44,156 nt of DNA from Alphaproteobacteria bacterium (lineage in GTDB: Bacteria > Pseudomonadota > Alphaproteobacteria > UBA9655): contig DAIDHR010000016.1 in the NCBI GenBank assembly GCA_027459605.1, positions 1 to 44,156 on the forward strand, in the 5' to 3' direction. Under the pieces are notes generated by a model. It was not told the origin of the DNA. It made no database searches and was given only the letters and a program-made list of their open reading frames with translations. Of the stretch, positions 24,906 to 37,387 are shown piece after piece. Both the position numbers and the translations under genes were made by a program. The first letter of the stretch is position 1; every line of letters begins with the position of its first letter.

Positions 24906-25918
24906 TAAAGCATCTCTCTAAAACAAAAGTCTTGATTAGTGGAACTACAGCCTTTCTAATTGGGATTATACTTTATCTATTTTTTGATGCGTTTTATGGA
25001 GACGTCCACTTCCGAACAATGCAGGACCCAATTTCTGATTCTAAAGGAGTCGATCTTACGGGCCTAAGAGAATTAAAGGCATCAGGAGGAAATTTACCCC
25101 GCTTTGCCTATGTCTCTTGGAAACTGAATCACATCAAGGGTGATAAGATTATGTTTGACCTCAAGCAAGAATTCCATGGTTATGTGAGTGGTATTCCCTC
25201 AAGCTTCCTCGGTTATCATTTTAAGGATAAGGATGTAAAATTTAAGCAATGGCCTCGGCGGCTTATTTTTACAGGAACTTTTAAAAAACGGCCTGAACTT
25301 GTCCTCACTGAAGCTCAGGAAGGCAAGAAATACGGGTTTGGGTATATCAATGTCAGCATTGGGAGTAAATATCTTTCCCCGAATAAAAACATTGATGATT
25401 TTGTATCTTCCATAGATGCTATACCTAATGATACATGGATTCATTTTCATTGCTTTCAAGGGCGGGGAAGAACATCAATGGCGCTTGCCATGTTTGACAT
25501 TATGAAAAATGCCCCTATAGTAGCCTTAAAAGATATCGTAAGGCGTCAGTATCTCTTAGGATCAGTGGATTTATTTGATACCAAAAAATGGGTTCACTCC
25601 AAATATAGTAAAAAACAGCTAGAAGATCGTAAGCACTTTATCGAAAACTTCTATATATTCATTTGCCAAAGAAAAGCCGGTGGCATTCAAAAGTGGACAG
25701 ATTGGCGGCGCCAAAAAATTCAAGACAATATACCAAGAGCCGCTGTTCAACCATCTCAAATTTTAGACTTAGCAGCGCACAAACTTTTCTATTATAAAGG
25801 ACAAAATCCAAGGTCGTCATTGCAAGGCGCCGAAGGCGCCTTGGCAATCCAGAGATTTAGTCATTTTCTGGATTGCTTCGCCCTGCTTTCTGCAGGGCTC
25901 GCAACGATAACTTATTGA
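24902..25918 (+). CDS. PTP-like phytase paralog 2 with repeat-derived C-terminus
   Basis: Same domain plan as its neighbours: anchor (about 9-28), FRTMQD (38-42 region), MFDLKQEFHGYVSGIPSS, HCFQGRGRTS with Cys184 and Arg190, Ser155 at the general-acid site, then FICQRKAGGIQKWTDW. At 338 residues it is about 55 longer than most copies. From about residue 304 to the stop the protein is encoded by a palindromic repeat element (25813-25910), so the last 35 residues have unrelated sequence (ending AGLATITY). It begins at an ATGA overlap with paralog 1. The core looks catalytically as intact as its sisters. It is closest to paralog 3 (shared WKLNHIK). Confidence 0.87.
   Translation: MIKHLSKTKVLISGTTAFLIGIILYLFFDAFYGDVHFRTMQDPISDSKGVDLTGLRELKASGGNLPRFAYVSWKLNHIKGDKIMFDLKQEFHGYVSGIPSSFLGYHFKDKDVKFKQWPRRLIFTGTFKKRPELVLTEAQEGKKYGFGYINVSIGSKYLSPNKNIDDFVSSIDAIPNDTWIHFHCFQGRGRTSMALAMFDIMKNAPIVALKDIVRRQYLLGSVDLFDTKKWVHSKYSKKQLEDRKHFIENFYIFICQRKAGGIQKWTDWRRQKIQDNIPRAAVQPSQILDLAAHKLFYYKGQNPRSSLQGAEGALAIQRFSHFLDCFALLSAGLATITY
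25813..25910. repeat. palindromic element inserted in a coding region
   Basis: Outer arms CGTCATTGCAAGG and TCGCAACGATAA, plus inner arms GGCAATCCAG and CTGGATTGC, fold back on each other. Each half carries its own hairpin: AGGCGCC-GAA-GGCGCCT and GCCCTGC-TTTCT-GCAGGGC. This CGTCATTGC...GGATTGC type is familiar as an intergenic repeat in Rickettsiales-like genomes. A short related hairpin (TCGTCAT...ATGACGA) is at 37222-37242. Confidence 0.85.
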
Positions 25919-26065
25919 TTTTCAATTCTTGTATGAAAATGTCCGGTGTTAAGAGTTTTAGAAAAGGTAAGGCATTGAATTTTTACTTGCCGCTGCAAAA
26001 TAATTTTTATACATAGATGCCTATTGTATTAAAAGATATTTATAGAATAAGACTCTTGGAGAAAA

Positions 26066-26920
26066 ATGACGATGAACTATCTAACCAAAAAAAATATCCT
26101 AAGAGCTCTTGGCGTTGGGTTCATCATTTGGCTTATCATTTATATGGTTTCAGACGCTTTTTATGGCGGTCAGAATTTCCGAACAATGCAAGATCGGATT
26201 TATTCCCTTCAAGATATTAATTTAACTGGGCTACGAGGCATTAAAGCTTCTGGAGGAAACCTCCCTCGCCTTCCTTACGTAACGTGGAAGTTAAATCACA
26301 TTAAAGATAAAAAGATTATTCTGGACTTAAAATCTGAATTTCATGGGTATGTCCATGGAATACCTACAACTTTTTTGGGCTATAATCGTCCAACACCTGC
26401 CTTGAGACATATTCCACGGCGGTTTATTTTGACCGGTTCAACTGACATTCGTAAGGATTTAGTTACTCCTGAATCTATTGAAGTCAAAAAATATGGATAT
26501 GGTTACAAAAGCATTGATATTGGAAGTAAATTTATAGCCCCCGATCACCAAATTGATGCCATAGTTGATTTTTTTGATAACTTACCAAAAGATATGTGGG
26601 TTCATATTCACTGCACAAATGGAGCTGGGAGGACATCGACAGCGCTTGCTATGCTCGATATGTTGAAAAATGCTCCTCATGTGTCTTTAAATGATATTGT
26701 AAAGCGCCAGCACCTTCTTGGATCAGTTGATTTATTCGACACCGTTGTATGGAAAGGAGGAACCTATACAAAGGCTGAGCTGGAAAACCGTAAAAAATTC
26801 ATCGAAAAATTTTATGAATTCGCTTCCCAACGTAAGGCGGGAGGCATTCAAAAGTGGTCCTTTTGGAATCAATCTCAACCAGATAAGGTTGTTCTTATTC
26901 CTCTTGCCGACCCTCAATGA
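26066..26920 (+). CDS. PTP-like phytase paralog 3
   Basis: 284 residues: anchor (about 13-30), FRTMQD (39-43), ASGGNLPR, ILDLKSEFHGYVHGIPTT and P-loop HCTNGAGRTST with Cys183 and Arg189. Ser154 is at the expected general-acid position (DIGSKFIAPD). The C-terminal signature here is FASQRKAGGIQKW; the Cys present in the other six copies is Ser. The P-loop second half differs most from its neighbours (TNGA, and HIHC rather than HFHC), so substrate pocket chemistry may differ. GGAG lies close to the ATG. It follows paralog 2 after a 147-base gap that could hold its own promoter, and its stop overlaps the next start. Confidence 0.88.
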   Translation: MTMNYLTKKNILRALGVGFIIWLIIYMVSDAFYGGQNFRTMQDRIYSLQDINLTGLRGIKASGGNLPRLPYVTWKLNHIKDKKIILDLKSEFHGYVHGIPTTFLGYNRPTPALRHIPRRFILTGSTDIRKDLVTPESIEVKKYGYGYKSIDIGSKFIAPDHQIDAIVDFFDNLPKDMWVHIHCTNGAGRTSTALAMLDMLKNAPHVSLNDIVKRQHLLGSVDLFDTVVWKGGTYTKAELENRKKFIEKFYEFASQRKAGGIQKWSFWNQSQPDKVVLIPLADPQ

Positions 26921-27783
26921 AAAGGAAAGTCGTCTTGATCATGGTAGAACGCTTAAAAAAACTTAAATTTCTTTTTCGTATCAAATATATTTCTTTTTTC
27001 TTTCTACTCCTTATCCTTATTATTATTGGACTCGAGGTCCAAGATAGTTACCGTCAACATGGTAAGTTTCGAACGATGCAAGATTCACTTACCACTGCAG
27101 AACACGTTGATTTAACCGGATTACGGGAACTTCATTCTGCAGGAGGCCCTGCCTTACCTCTTTCCGAAATTAAAGAACGGCTTGGATACAATCCAGGAAA
27201 ACTTATCATAGTTGATGGAAGAAGAACACGAAATGGGTATATAAATGGAATTCCAACAACCTATTTTAATTACTCACAAGAAAACCCTTCTTTAAAATCT
27301 TACCTGTGGCGGTTAGTTTACACAGGAACTTTTCGCCCTCTCTCCGATCAAGTCATCTCTCCAGCTGAAGAAGCTAAAAGGAAAGGATTTGGGTATGCAA
27401 GTTTTGAGATTGGCAGTAAATACAAGTCAACAGATGAAGCGGTCGATGGGTTTGTAAGGTTTTTTGACCCCCTACCAAAGGATACATCGGTTTATTTTCA
27501 TTGCCATCATGGTAAAGGAAGAACCTCTATGATGCTTGTTATGTGGGATATTATGGCAAATGCCCCAAAGGTTGCCCTAAAGGATATCATCAAGCGGCAA
27601 TATCTCTTGGGCTCAGTAGACCTATTTGATACATCTACATGGACAAGAAGTACTTACAACACCAAAAAACTTGAAGAACGCAAAGAATTTATACAGAACT
27701 TTTATAAATTTATTTGTCAAAGAAAGGCTGGAGGAATCCAGGAGTGGGCTAAGTGGAACGCCCTTTATGTAAACAAAAATTAG
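26917..27783 (+). CDS. PTP-like phytase paralog 4
   Basis: 288 residues: a longer, very hydrophobic anchor (SFFFLLLILIIIGLE, about 26-40), FRTMQD (51-56), a divergent SAGGPALPLSEI loop, IIVDGRRTRNGYINGIPTT and P-loop HCHHGKGRTS with Cys196 and Arg202. Ser167 is in place of the general acid (EIGSKYKSTD). The residue three before the Cys is Tyr (VYFHC) where other copies have His. A C-terminal FICQRKAGGIQEW motif follows. The start overlaps the preceding stop (ATGA), so the two are probably translationally coupled. An alternative in-frame ATG at 26941 would shorten the N-terminus by eight residues. Confidence 0.87.
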   Translation: MKRKVVLIMVERLKKLKFLFRIKYISFFFLLLILIIIGLEVQDSYRQHGKFRTMQDSLTTAEHVDLTGLRELHSAGGPALPLSEIKERLGYNPGKLIIVDGRRTRNGYINGIPTTYFNYSQENPSLKSYLWRLVYTGTFRPLSDQVISPAEEAKRKGFGYASFEIGSKYKSTDEAVDGFVRFFDPLPKDTSVYFHCHHGKGRTSMMLVMWDIMANAPKVALKDIIKRQYLLGSVDLFDTSTWTRSTYNTKKLEERKEFIQNFYKFICQRKAGGIQEWAKWNALYVNKN

Positions 27784-27810
27784 TCGCATAATTTTTTGAG
27801 TTTGTGAGAG

Positions 27811-28650
27811 ATGAAGATGAAGAAATTCCTACAAATACGAAACCTTTTGATGGGAACGATGCTCCTTCTTCTTTTGGGGATAGCTTATGTTTTATTTACC
27901 GACGACTATACACAAGCAAAGTTCCGCACTATGCAAGACGCTATTTCTTCTTCAAAACACGCGAATTTAACTGGGCTGCGAGAAATAAGAGCTTCTGGCG
28001 GTCCTATCGTTAATTTTCCTCACCTCAAGAAGAAACTGAAGCGTCATAAAAAAAACCTAATTATTGTAGATGGGATGTGGGAGTATCATGGTTATATTAA
28101 TGGAATCCCCACAACTTATTTTGGATACCAAAAACAAGACCTAGACTTGAGGTATCTTTTAAGAAGATTGATTTTTACTGGAACAACACGAGCCCGACCA
28201 GACCTTGTCACACCTGAGGCAAAGGTGGCAAAATCCTATGGATTTGGCCATAAGAATATCAAAATTGATAGCAAGGCTTTAACAACAAACCAAGCCGTTG
28301 ATGAGTTCGTAGCCTTTTTTGATGCACTCCCTCCCAATACATGGGTCCATTTTCATTGTCGTCTAGGGAAAGGACGTACGTCTATGATGCTTGTTATGCT
28401 AGATACGATGAAAAATGCTCCAAAAGTTGCATTAGCAGATATAATAAAACGGCAGCATATCCTTGGATCGGAAAATCTTTCGAATACAATTTCTAAGAAG
28501 GGAGGAACCTACACGTCCGAAACCCTTACGAATCGCAAAAAATTCATTGAGAATTTTTACGAATTTGTTTGTCAAAGAAAGGCTGGGGGCATTCAACGCT
28601 GGTCTGATTGGAATGATTTAAAGAAAACCTCACAAACAAAAACCCCATGA
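27811..28650 (+). CDS. PTP-like phytase paralog 5
   Basis: 279 residues: anchor (about 11-29), FRTMQD (38-43), ASGGPIVNF, IIVDGMWEYHGYINGIPTTY and P-loop HCRLGKGRTS with Cys183 and Arg189. At the general-acid site it reads KIDSKALTTN, so Ser154 replaces the expected Asp, although the residue just before it is Asp (Gly in the other six). After the P-loop it has LGSENLSNT where most copies have LGSVDLFDT. It ends FVCQRKAGGIQRWSDW and a short basic tail. The ribosome site is weak (GTGAGAG). Its stop overlaps the next start (ATGA). Confidence 0.88.
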   Translation: MKMKKFLQIRNLLMGTMLLLLLGIAYVLFTDDYTQAKFRTMQDAISSSKHANLTGLREIRASGGPIVNFPHLKKKLKRHKKNLIIVDGMWEYHGYINGIPTTYFGYQKQDLDLRYLLRRLIFTGTTRARPDLVTPEAKVAKSYGFGHKNIKIDSKALTTNQAVDEFVAFFDALPPNTWVHFHCRLGKGRTSMMLVMLDTMKNAPKVALADIIKRQHILGSENLSNTISKKGGTYTSETLTNRKKFIENFYEFVCQRKAGGIQRWSDWNDLKKTSQTKTP

Positions 28651-29489
28651 AGATATTATTCCAAAAAAGAGTTATCGCCCTTATAGGAGGAGTTGGAGTT
28701 ATCAGCGGATTCCTTTTGTTTTTGTTTTATGAAGCGTTTTTCAGCGGAAACTTCCGTACAACCCAAGATAAAATCTTCACAACCCAACAAGTAAACTTTT
28801 CAGGGTTAAGAGAACTCAAGGCTTCAGGTGGGACATCAGTTAATTTTTCTGATTTAAAAAGACGCCTTTCTCACATTAAAGAAGACAAGATCATCGTCGA
28901 CGCTATAAATGAATTTCACGGGTACGTTAAAGGAGTTCCCACGACTTTTTTAGCCTATCAAAGCAAAAAACCCCATTGGAAATATTATATCAGAAGGTTC
29001 GTTTTCACGGGTACCACCAATGTACGACCTGATCTTGTTACACCAGAGAAAGAGGAAGCAAAGAAAAATGGGTTTTCCTACGCCCATGTCAAAATTGGCA
29101 GTAAGTATATCTCATCTCCAAAAACCATTGATGAGGTCATTAAACTTCTTGAAAACCTCTCTAAAAAAAATATATGGGTTCATTTTCACTGCCATTATGG
29201 AAAAGGACGAACTTCCATGTTGTTGGTCATGTTTGATATCATTAAGAATGCTCCAACTGTTCCTTTGTCGGATATTATAAAACGCCAATACCTTTTAGGG
29301 TCTGAAGATTTATTAAATACAACAGTCCGCAGAAAAGGAAGCTACACGAAGGATCAACTTAGCCAAAGAAAAGGCTTTATCACAAAATTCTATAATTTTA
29401 TTTGCCAGCGAAAAGCAGGAGGAGTAAAACTCTGGTCCGAGTGGCTGACTCAACAAAAGCAGGCCGAGATTGGAGTTAATGATAATTAA
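28647..29489 (+). CDS. PTP-like phytase paralog 6
   Basis: 280 residues: anchor (about 9-28), FRTTQD (36-41), ASGGTSVNF, IIVDAINEFHGYVKGVPTT and P-loop HCHYGKGRTS with Cys182 and Arg188. The general-acid segment is KIGSKYISSP (Ser152), and the loop to the Cys is one residue longer than in the other copies. Like paralog 5 it has an altered post-P-loop motif (LGSEDLLNT). It ends FICQRKAGGVKLWSEW. It shares VRPDLVTPE-type and VNF loop features with paralog 5, suggesting these two are nearest relatives. It starts inside the end of paralog 5. Confidence 0.88.
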   Translation: MKILFQKRVIALIGGVGVISGFLLFLFYEAFFSGNFRTTQDKIFTTQQVNFSGLRELKASGGTSVNFSDLKRRLSHIKEDKIIVDAINEFHGYVKGVPTTFLAYQSKKPHWKYYIRRFVFTGTTNVRPDLVTPEKEEAKKNGFSYAHVKIGSKYISSPKTIDEVIKLLENLSKKNIWVHFHCHYGKGRTSMLLVMFDIIKNAPTVPLSDIIKRQYLLGSEDLLNTTVRRKGSYTKDQLSQRKGFITKFYNFICQRKAGGVKLWSEWLTQQKQAEIGVNDN

Positions 29490-29508
29490 TGGGAGTAAAG
29501 GATATTTT

Positions 29509-30408
29509 ATGCACTTTTTAACACGAAAACATGTTTTGGTGAGTACAGTAACAACTTTACTTTTAGGAATTATCACCTTTGTCTATATCGATGCTTATTC
29601 AGGAAATAAGTTCCGAACCATGCAAGATAGAATTTCGACTACTGAGGGAATTGATCTCACGGGACTCGAGAATCTTCACATTTCTGGAGGAAATATCCCA
29701 AGGTATCCCTCTCTCAAATGGAATCTACGCCACGTTAAGATGGAAAAAATTGTGGTCAATGCGGAAACAAGAACCATCAGCTATGTCAAAGGCCTTCCCC
29801 ACACTCTTTTTGGTTATACCTGCGAAGCTCCAAATTGGCGCCATTATATTCGGCGTCTTTTCATTACAGGATCTCTACTAGTTCGACCTGAAATAATTCG
29901 AACCGAAGATGAGGAAGCCAGGACTTACGGATTTGGTTACAAAAAAGTGATCATCGGGAGCAAATTCACAGCATCTGATAAAAATATTGAGGAAATCATA
30001 AGCTATTTCGATCATTTACCTGAAAATCATTGGCTTCATTTCCATTGTGCCCATGGGTCGGGACGAACCTCTATGTTGATTGTCATGATTGACATCATGA
30101 AAAATGCCCCAAAAGTAGCTCTTAAAGATATTGTCAGACGCCAACATCTTTTAGGGTCTGTCGATCTGTTTGACACGACTGTTTGGCCAGGGGGACATTA
30201 TACACAAACTATGCTCGATAACCGAAAGAAATTTGTTGAGAATTTTTATGGCTTCATTTGTCAACGAAAAGAAGGGGGCATTCAAAGCTGGTCTGAATGG
30301 CATGAACAGCAAAGTGAAAGTGAATCACGCTTAACGCAGGCTGGGGATAAGAAACAAATTTCCTCTTCAAACCAAAGAGCGCCCAAGGAAACTCTCAAGG
30401 ATTCGTAA
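29509..30408 (+). CDS. PTP-like phytase paralog 7
   Basis: 299 residues from the ATG at 29509, preceded by GGGAGTAAAGGAT. An upstream ATG at 29470 would overlap paralog 6 and adds 13 residues before the anchor. Features: anchor (about 9-27), FRTMQD (35-40), ISGGNIPR, IVVNAETRTISYVKGLPHT (Asn replaces the usual Asp in the VD/LD motif) and P-loop HCAHGSGRTS with Cys180 and Arg186. Ser151 is at the general-acid site. A FICQRKEGGIQSWSEW end and a 35-residue polar tail follow. Its loop motifs group with paralogs 1-3. Its last 42 bases overlap the end of the converging Kdo hydroxylase gene. Confidence 0.88.
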   Translation: MHFLTRKHVLVSTVTTLLLGIITFVYIDAYSGNKFRTMQDRISTTEGIDLTGLENLHISGGNIPRYPSLKWNLRHVKMEKIVVNAETRTISYVKGLPHTLFGYTCEAPNWRHYIRRLFITGSLLVRPEIIRTEDEEARTYGFGYKKVIIGSKFTASDKNIEEIISYFDHLPENHWLHFHCAHGSGRTSMLIVMIDIMKNAPKVALKDIVRRQHLLGSVDLFDTTVWPGGHYTQTMLDNRKKFVENFYGFICQRKEGGIQSWSEWHEQQSESESRLTQAGDKKQISSSNQRAPKETLKDS

Positions 30409-31239
30409 AGGAGAAAGCTCGGCAACAGCCATCCCCTCAACCGGCAAATAGAACGTTTGTTCTAAGGCGTATTGCCCAACCATAGCCGCGTGTGAGGTCA
30501 GATCCGTATAAACAATCCAAGTACTTGCTGAAGGAAATGAAAAGTCGATTTGTTGAGCGGTTTTTTGATAATAATCATCAGCTTTCATCGTATCATGCAT
30601 TTGAAGCATATAATGATCATAAAGTGTGCGGTGGGATTTTGTAATATGCAGTTTTTCTAAAAGCCAGCTACTCCCCCACAGTGGTTTGCGGCATTGCGGA
30701 ATAAAACGTTCAACAACCTTTTGAAAAGGCTCTCCAAGTCGCCACTCACGTTTCTGGCCATGAGGGTTGATATTCGTAAAAACCCTCAGAATACGCTTTC
30801 CTTGAACAGGAGAAGACGGAAACGAATCCACATGTAAAAGGGTATCATCTTTTCGATACGAACTTCGCCTTCCAGCAATTTCCATTGGGCGATAGCTTGT
30901 ACGAGCTTTCTCAAATGTCTTCTTATAATAAGGTAATATTGACTCCACGAGAGCCTGTGCCTCTGTTGCATATCGACCCAGCATGTCCCCTAAAGCAATA
31001 ACCTCTTTCTGAGTACCTTTAGCGCCCCCAACCTTCTTTTGTTTTGAATCATAACCAATATTTTTAGACCTAGGATCAGCAAAATGAGGAGAAAGCAAAG
31101 CAAGTTCTTGTGATTTTAAGGAAAATGATAGAGAAGGGAAAAAAAGAACTTGACCTTCTTCCAACGCAGCTAAAGCTTCTTTCTGTTGCTGCTCAGTAAA
31201 AGGCCCCTTCCATGTGTCCCCTTTTATCGTATGAATCAT
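30367..31239 (-). CDS. kdoO: Kdo 3-hydroxylase (Fe/2-oxoglutarate dioxygenase)
   Basis: KdoO hydroxylates the 3-deoxy-manno-octulosonate of lipid A core to the Ko form, which strengthens the inner core of LPS. The 290-residue product shows the family landmarks: LLHVDSFPSSP with iron ligands His136 and Asp138, RILRVFTNINPHG, WRLGEPFQKV and the distal His250 in DLTSHAAMVGQYALEQTF, with Tyr-rich surroundings. It is probably attached to the inner face of the membrane. The frame stays open to a GTG at 31347, but that codon lies inside a hairpin; ATG at 31239 gives the usual length. It is downstream of ligA on the same strand and convergent with the phosphatase array. Confidence 0.87.
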   Translation of the reverse strand: MIHTIKGDTWKGPFTEQQQKEALAALEEGQVLFFPSLSFSLKSQELALLSPHFADPRSKNIGYDSKQKKVGGAKGTQKEVIALGDMLGRYATEAQALVESILPYYKKTFEKARTSYRPMEIAGRRSSYRKDDTLLHVDSFPSSPVQGKRILRVFTNINPHGQKREWRLGEPFQKVVERFIPQCRKPLWGSSWLLEKLHITKSHRTLYDHYMLQMHDTMKADDYYQKTAQQIDFSFPSASTWIVYTDLTSHAAMVGQYALEQTFYLPVEGMAVAELSPLRILESFLGRSLV

Positions 31240-31327
31240 TCGCACTGCTCTCAAAAAAACAATAAATTCATCAAAGAGTATAAGGTGGTATCTTCTCCCT
31301 TTCAACTTAAGATTATACTCTTCGCCT

Positions 31328-31360
31328 TTCAAGTTTCGGACACCCACCCGAAAACTTGAA
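31328..31360. repeat. 12-bp hairpin between ligA and kdoO
   Basis: TTCAAGTTTCGG pairs with CCGAAAACTTGAA with one bulged base around an 8-base loop, just beyond the ligA stop. No T-run follows, so it is a terminator-like or attenuating structure at best. Confidence 0.65.
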
Positions 31361-31387
31361 ATCCTTTGAGTACAGGGGCGAAGAAAA

Positions 31388-35118
<3,731 letters not shown>

Positions 35119-35226
35119 GGCCTACCTAATGAATATCTTCTCTTATATACTGAATATCAAGTCGGATGTAAATTTCTTGGTCATTTGTCCATTTTTCTGG
35201 CATACTCAAAGGCAGGGGAGGTCGAG

Positions 35227-36759
35227 ATGCAACATACCCTCAAAAAGCTTGACGAAAAAAGAGAGTTAGCCCGTCTCGGAGGCGGACAAAAACGTATCGA
35301 AACTCAGCATAAAAAAGGGAAATTAACGGCACGAGAGCGACTTGAAATTTTGCTCGATCCTAATTCCTTTGAGGAATGGGACACGTTTGTCGAACATCGC
35401 TGCAGGGATTTTGGCATGGAGAAAAACAAAATTCCCGGAGATGGTGTTATTACAGGTTATGGGACCATTCATGGGAGAGCTGTTTTTGTCTTTTCTCAAG
35501 ACTTTACAGTTTTTGGAGGAAGTTTAAGCGAAGCCCACGCTGAAAAAATTGTTAAGGTTATGGACAAAGCTGTTCAGGTTGGTGTTCCCATCATAGGTCT
35601 CAATGATTCAGGAGGAGCCCGCATTCAAGAAGGAGTTGAATCCCTTGCAGGGTATGCTTCTGTGTTTCAGCGAAATGTCCTTGCATCCGGGGTTATCCCT
35701 CAAATTTCGGTCATTATGGGCCCCTGTGCGGGGGGCGCTGTTTACTCTCCTGCCATGACCGACTTCATCTTTATGGTTAAAAATTCTTCCTATATGTTTG
35801 TGACAGGGCCTGATGTCGTTAAAACCGTTACCCATGAGACCGTCACCCATGAAGACCTCGGAGGGGCTGTCACTCACACAACAAAGTCAAGCGTAGCTGA
35901 CTTAGCCTTTGAAAATGATATAGAAACCCTTTTGGAAATCCGCCGTTTCTTCGAGTTTCTTCCTCTCTCCAATCGAGAAAAACCCCCGATCAAAGAAACG
36001 ATGGATAATCCAGATCGAGAAAGTATATCTTTAGATACCCTTATTCCTCACAATCCATCCAAGGGCTATAACATGAAAGAGCTTATCTACAAGGTAGTGG
36101 ATGAGGGAGATTTTTTTGAACTTCAACCTGACTTCGCATCGAATATCATCATCGGCTTTGCGCGTATGGAAGGCCAAACCGTTGGGATTATTGCCAACCA
36201 ACCTCTTGTGCTTGCAGGCTGTCTTGACATTGATTCTTCACGGAAAGCCGCTCGCTTTGTTCGTTTTTGTGATTGCTTTAACATTCCGCTTATCACGTTT
36301 GTTGATGTCCCGGGATTTTTGCCAGGAACAACACAAGAGCTTGGGGGCATTATAAAACACGGAGCAAAGCTTTTATTTGCTTTTGCTGAAGCCACCGTTC
36401 CTAAAGTTACCGTCATTACCCGAAAAGCTTATGGGGGCGCTTACGATGTGATGAGCTCTAAACATCTACGGGGTGATGTCAATTTTGCGTGGCCTTCAGC
36501 CGAAATTGCAGTCATGGGGCCCAAAGGTGCGGTTGAGATCATCTTTCGCAACGAGCTTGATAATAAGGAAAAGGTTGAGGCCTATACTGAAGAATACCGG
36601 GAAAAGTTTGCTAATCCTTTAGTCGCAGCGAGCCGAGGGTATATTGATGATATTATTATGCCCCATACAACGCGAGCACGTATTTGTCGGTCATTACAAA
36701 TGCTTAAGAATAAAAAGCTTGAAAACCCATGGAAAAAACATGACAACATCCCTCTATAA
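35227..36759 (+). CDS. pccB: propionyl-CoA carboxylase beta (carboxyltransferase) subunit
   Basis: This subunit transfers CO2 from carboxybiotin to propionyl-CoA, giving methylmalonyl-CoA; acetyl-CoA use cannot be excluded. It has 510 residues from the ATG at 35227 (AGGGGAGGTCGAG upstream). An open frame back to 35068 would overlap recN. Signatures are [15 protein letters not shown], the oxyanion-hole sequences [15 protein letters not shown] and [13 protein letters not shown], and [18 protein letters not shown] and [13 protein letters not shown] in the second half. The C-terminus carries the usual PHTTRARI. It is separated from pccA by two membrane-protein genes, all on one strand. Confidence 0.96.
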   Translation: MQHTLKKLDEKRELARLGGGQKRIETQHKKGKLTARERLEILLDPNSFEEWDTFVEHRCRDFGMEKNKIPGDGVITGYGTIHGRAVFVFSQDFTVFGGSLSEAHAEKIVKVMDKAVQVGVPIIGLNDSGGARIQEGVESLAGYASVFQRNVLASGVIPQISVIMGPCAGGAVYSPAMTDFIFMVKNSSYMFVTGPDVVKTVTHETVTHEDLGGAVTHTTKSSVADLAFENDIETLLEIRRFFEFLPLSNREKPPIKETMDNPDRESISLDTLIPHNPSKGYNMKELIYKVVDEGDFFELQPDFASNIIIGFARMEGQTVGIIANQPLVLAGCLDIDSSRKAARFVRFCDCFNIPLITFVDVPGFLPGTTQELGGIIKHGAKLLFAFAEATVPKVTVITRKAYGGAYDVMSSKHLRGDVNFAWPSAEIAVMGPKGAVEIIFRNELDNKEKVEAYTEEYREKFANPLVAASRGYIDDIIMPHTTRARICRSLQMLKNKKLENPWKKHDNIPL

Positions 36760-36790
36760 AAAAGTCCATGGATGAAGTTATCTTTTTTAT

Positions 36791-36976
36791 GTGACAGGGG
36801 TATCTGAAGCTTTAGAACTCGAGCCGGAAAGTTGGCGTCTAATCGCAACCAAAGAGTCCTCAGACCCCAGTAGCTCTGGGCAATATGTCAACTGGGTCGA
36901 GTATCCTATCGAAGCTGAGTGCCGCACAGCCGCCGGTAATCATGAAATCTGCGAAAACTTTCAGCTCGGCAATTAA
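36791..36976 (+). CDS. doubtful 61-residue hypothetical protein
   Basis: A GTG-started frame gives an acidic 61-residue peptide (SGQYVNWVEYPIEAECRTAA near the middle, two Cys). The composition is protein-like, but there is no ribosome site, signal peptide or recognised family. It could be a gene fragment. It lies 31 bases after pccB. Confidence 0.25.
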   Translation: MTGVSEALELEPESWRLIATKESSDPSSSGQYVNWVEYPIEAECRTAAGNHEICENFQLGN

Positions 36977-37221
36977 GATCGGCAATTAGAAAGTTGGACT
37001 TCTTGTAAATTTTATGATATACAATAAATATAAGCTGTGAATAAGATAACCTATTTTACGTTAGGTGTTATTTGTTTGTTTTCTCAAATAATACCTTCCC
37101 AAAGTTTAAAAAGTTTGCATAACAATTTTTAAGAGCCTTTTCTTAATCTTGATTAGAATAAGTCATTGCAAAACTATCAAATAAGCGACATAACCTGAGC
37201 TTTGGCTAAAGGCGTGGGTTT

Positions 37222-37242
37222 TCGTCATCGCTGCAATGACGA
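37222..37242. repeat. short TCGTCAT/ATGACGA hairpin
   Basis: A 7-bp inverted repeat with a 7-base loop shares the GTCAT...CAATGACGA ends of the palindromic element at 25813. It is probably a minimal or decayed copy. Confidence 0.5.
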
Positions 37243-37387
37243 TAATGTATTGTTTTTACTAATAGAATTACAATCCTTATGCAACACTCAAGTTATTTTA
37301 AGCGCTTATTCCACTGTACCCGGTTCCCTTCTTAACGAATTCTTCATTTGTTTTCTGATATAAAATCAAGACAATCAAGGAAAAACC

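Larger units (their letters stand above)
36760..37387. other. 628-base region, at most one doubtful small gene
   Basis: It holds a weak 61-codon frame (36791-36976), a short direct repeat TCGGCAATTA at its end, and a TCGTCAT/ATGACGA hairpin (37222-37242) related to the dispersed palindromes. The rest is AT-rich with nothing recognised. Confidence 0.5.

Noticed and set aside
31312-31317. TATAAT on the minus strand upstream of the Kdo hydroxylase
   Set aside because: Good -10 by sequence, but no -35 at a suitable spacing. Not called as a promoter.
31240-31347. N-terminal extension of the Kdo hydroxylase from a GTG
   Set aside because: The GTG lies in the loop of a 12-bp hairpin, and the extra 36 residues do not fit the family length.
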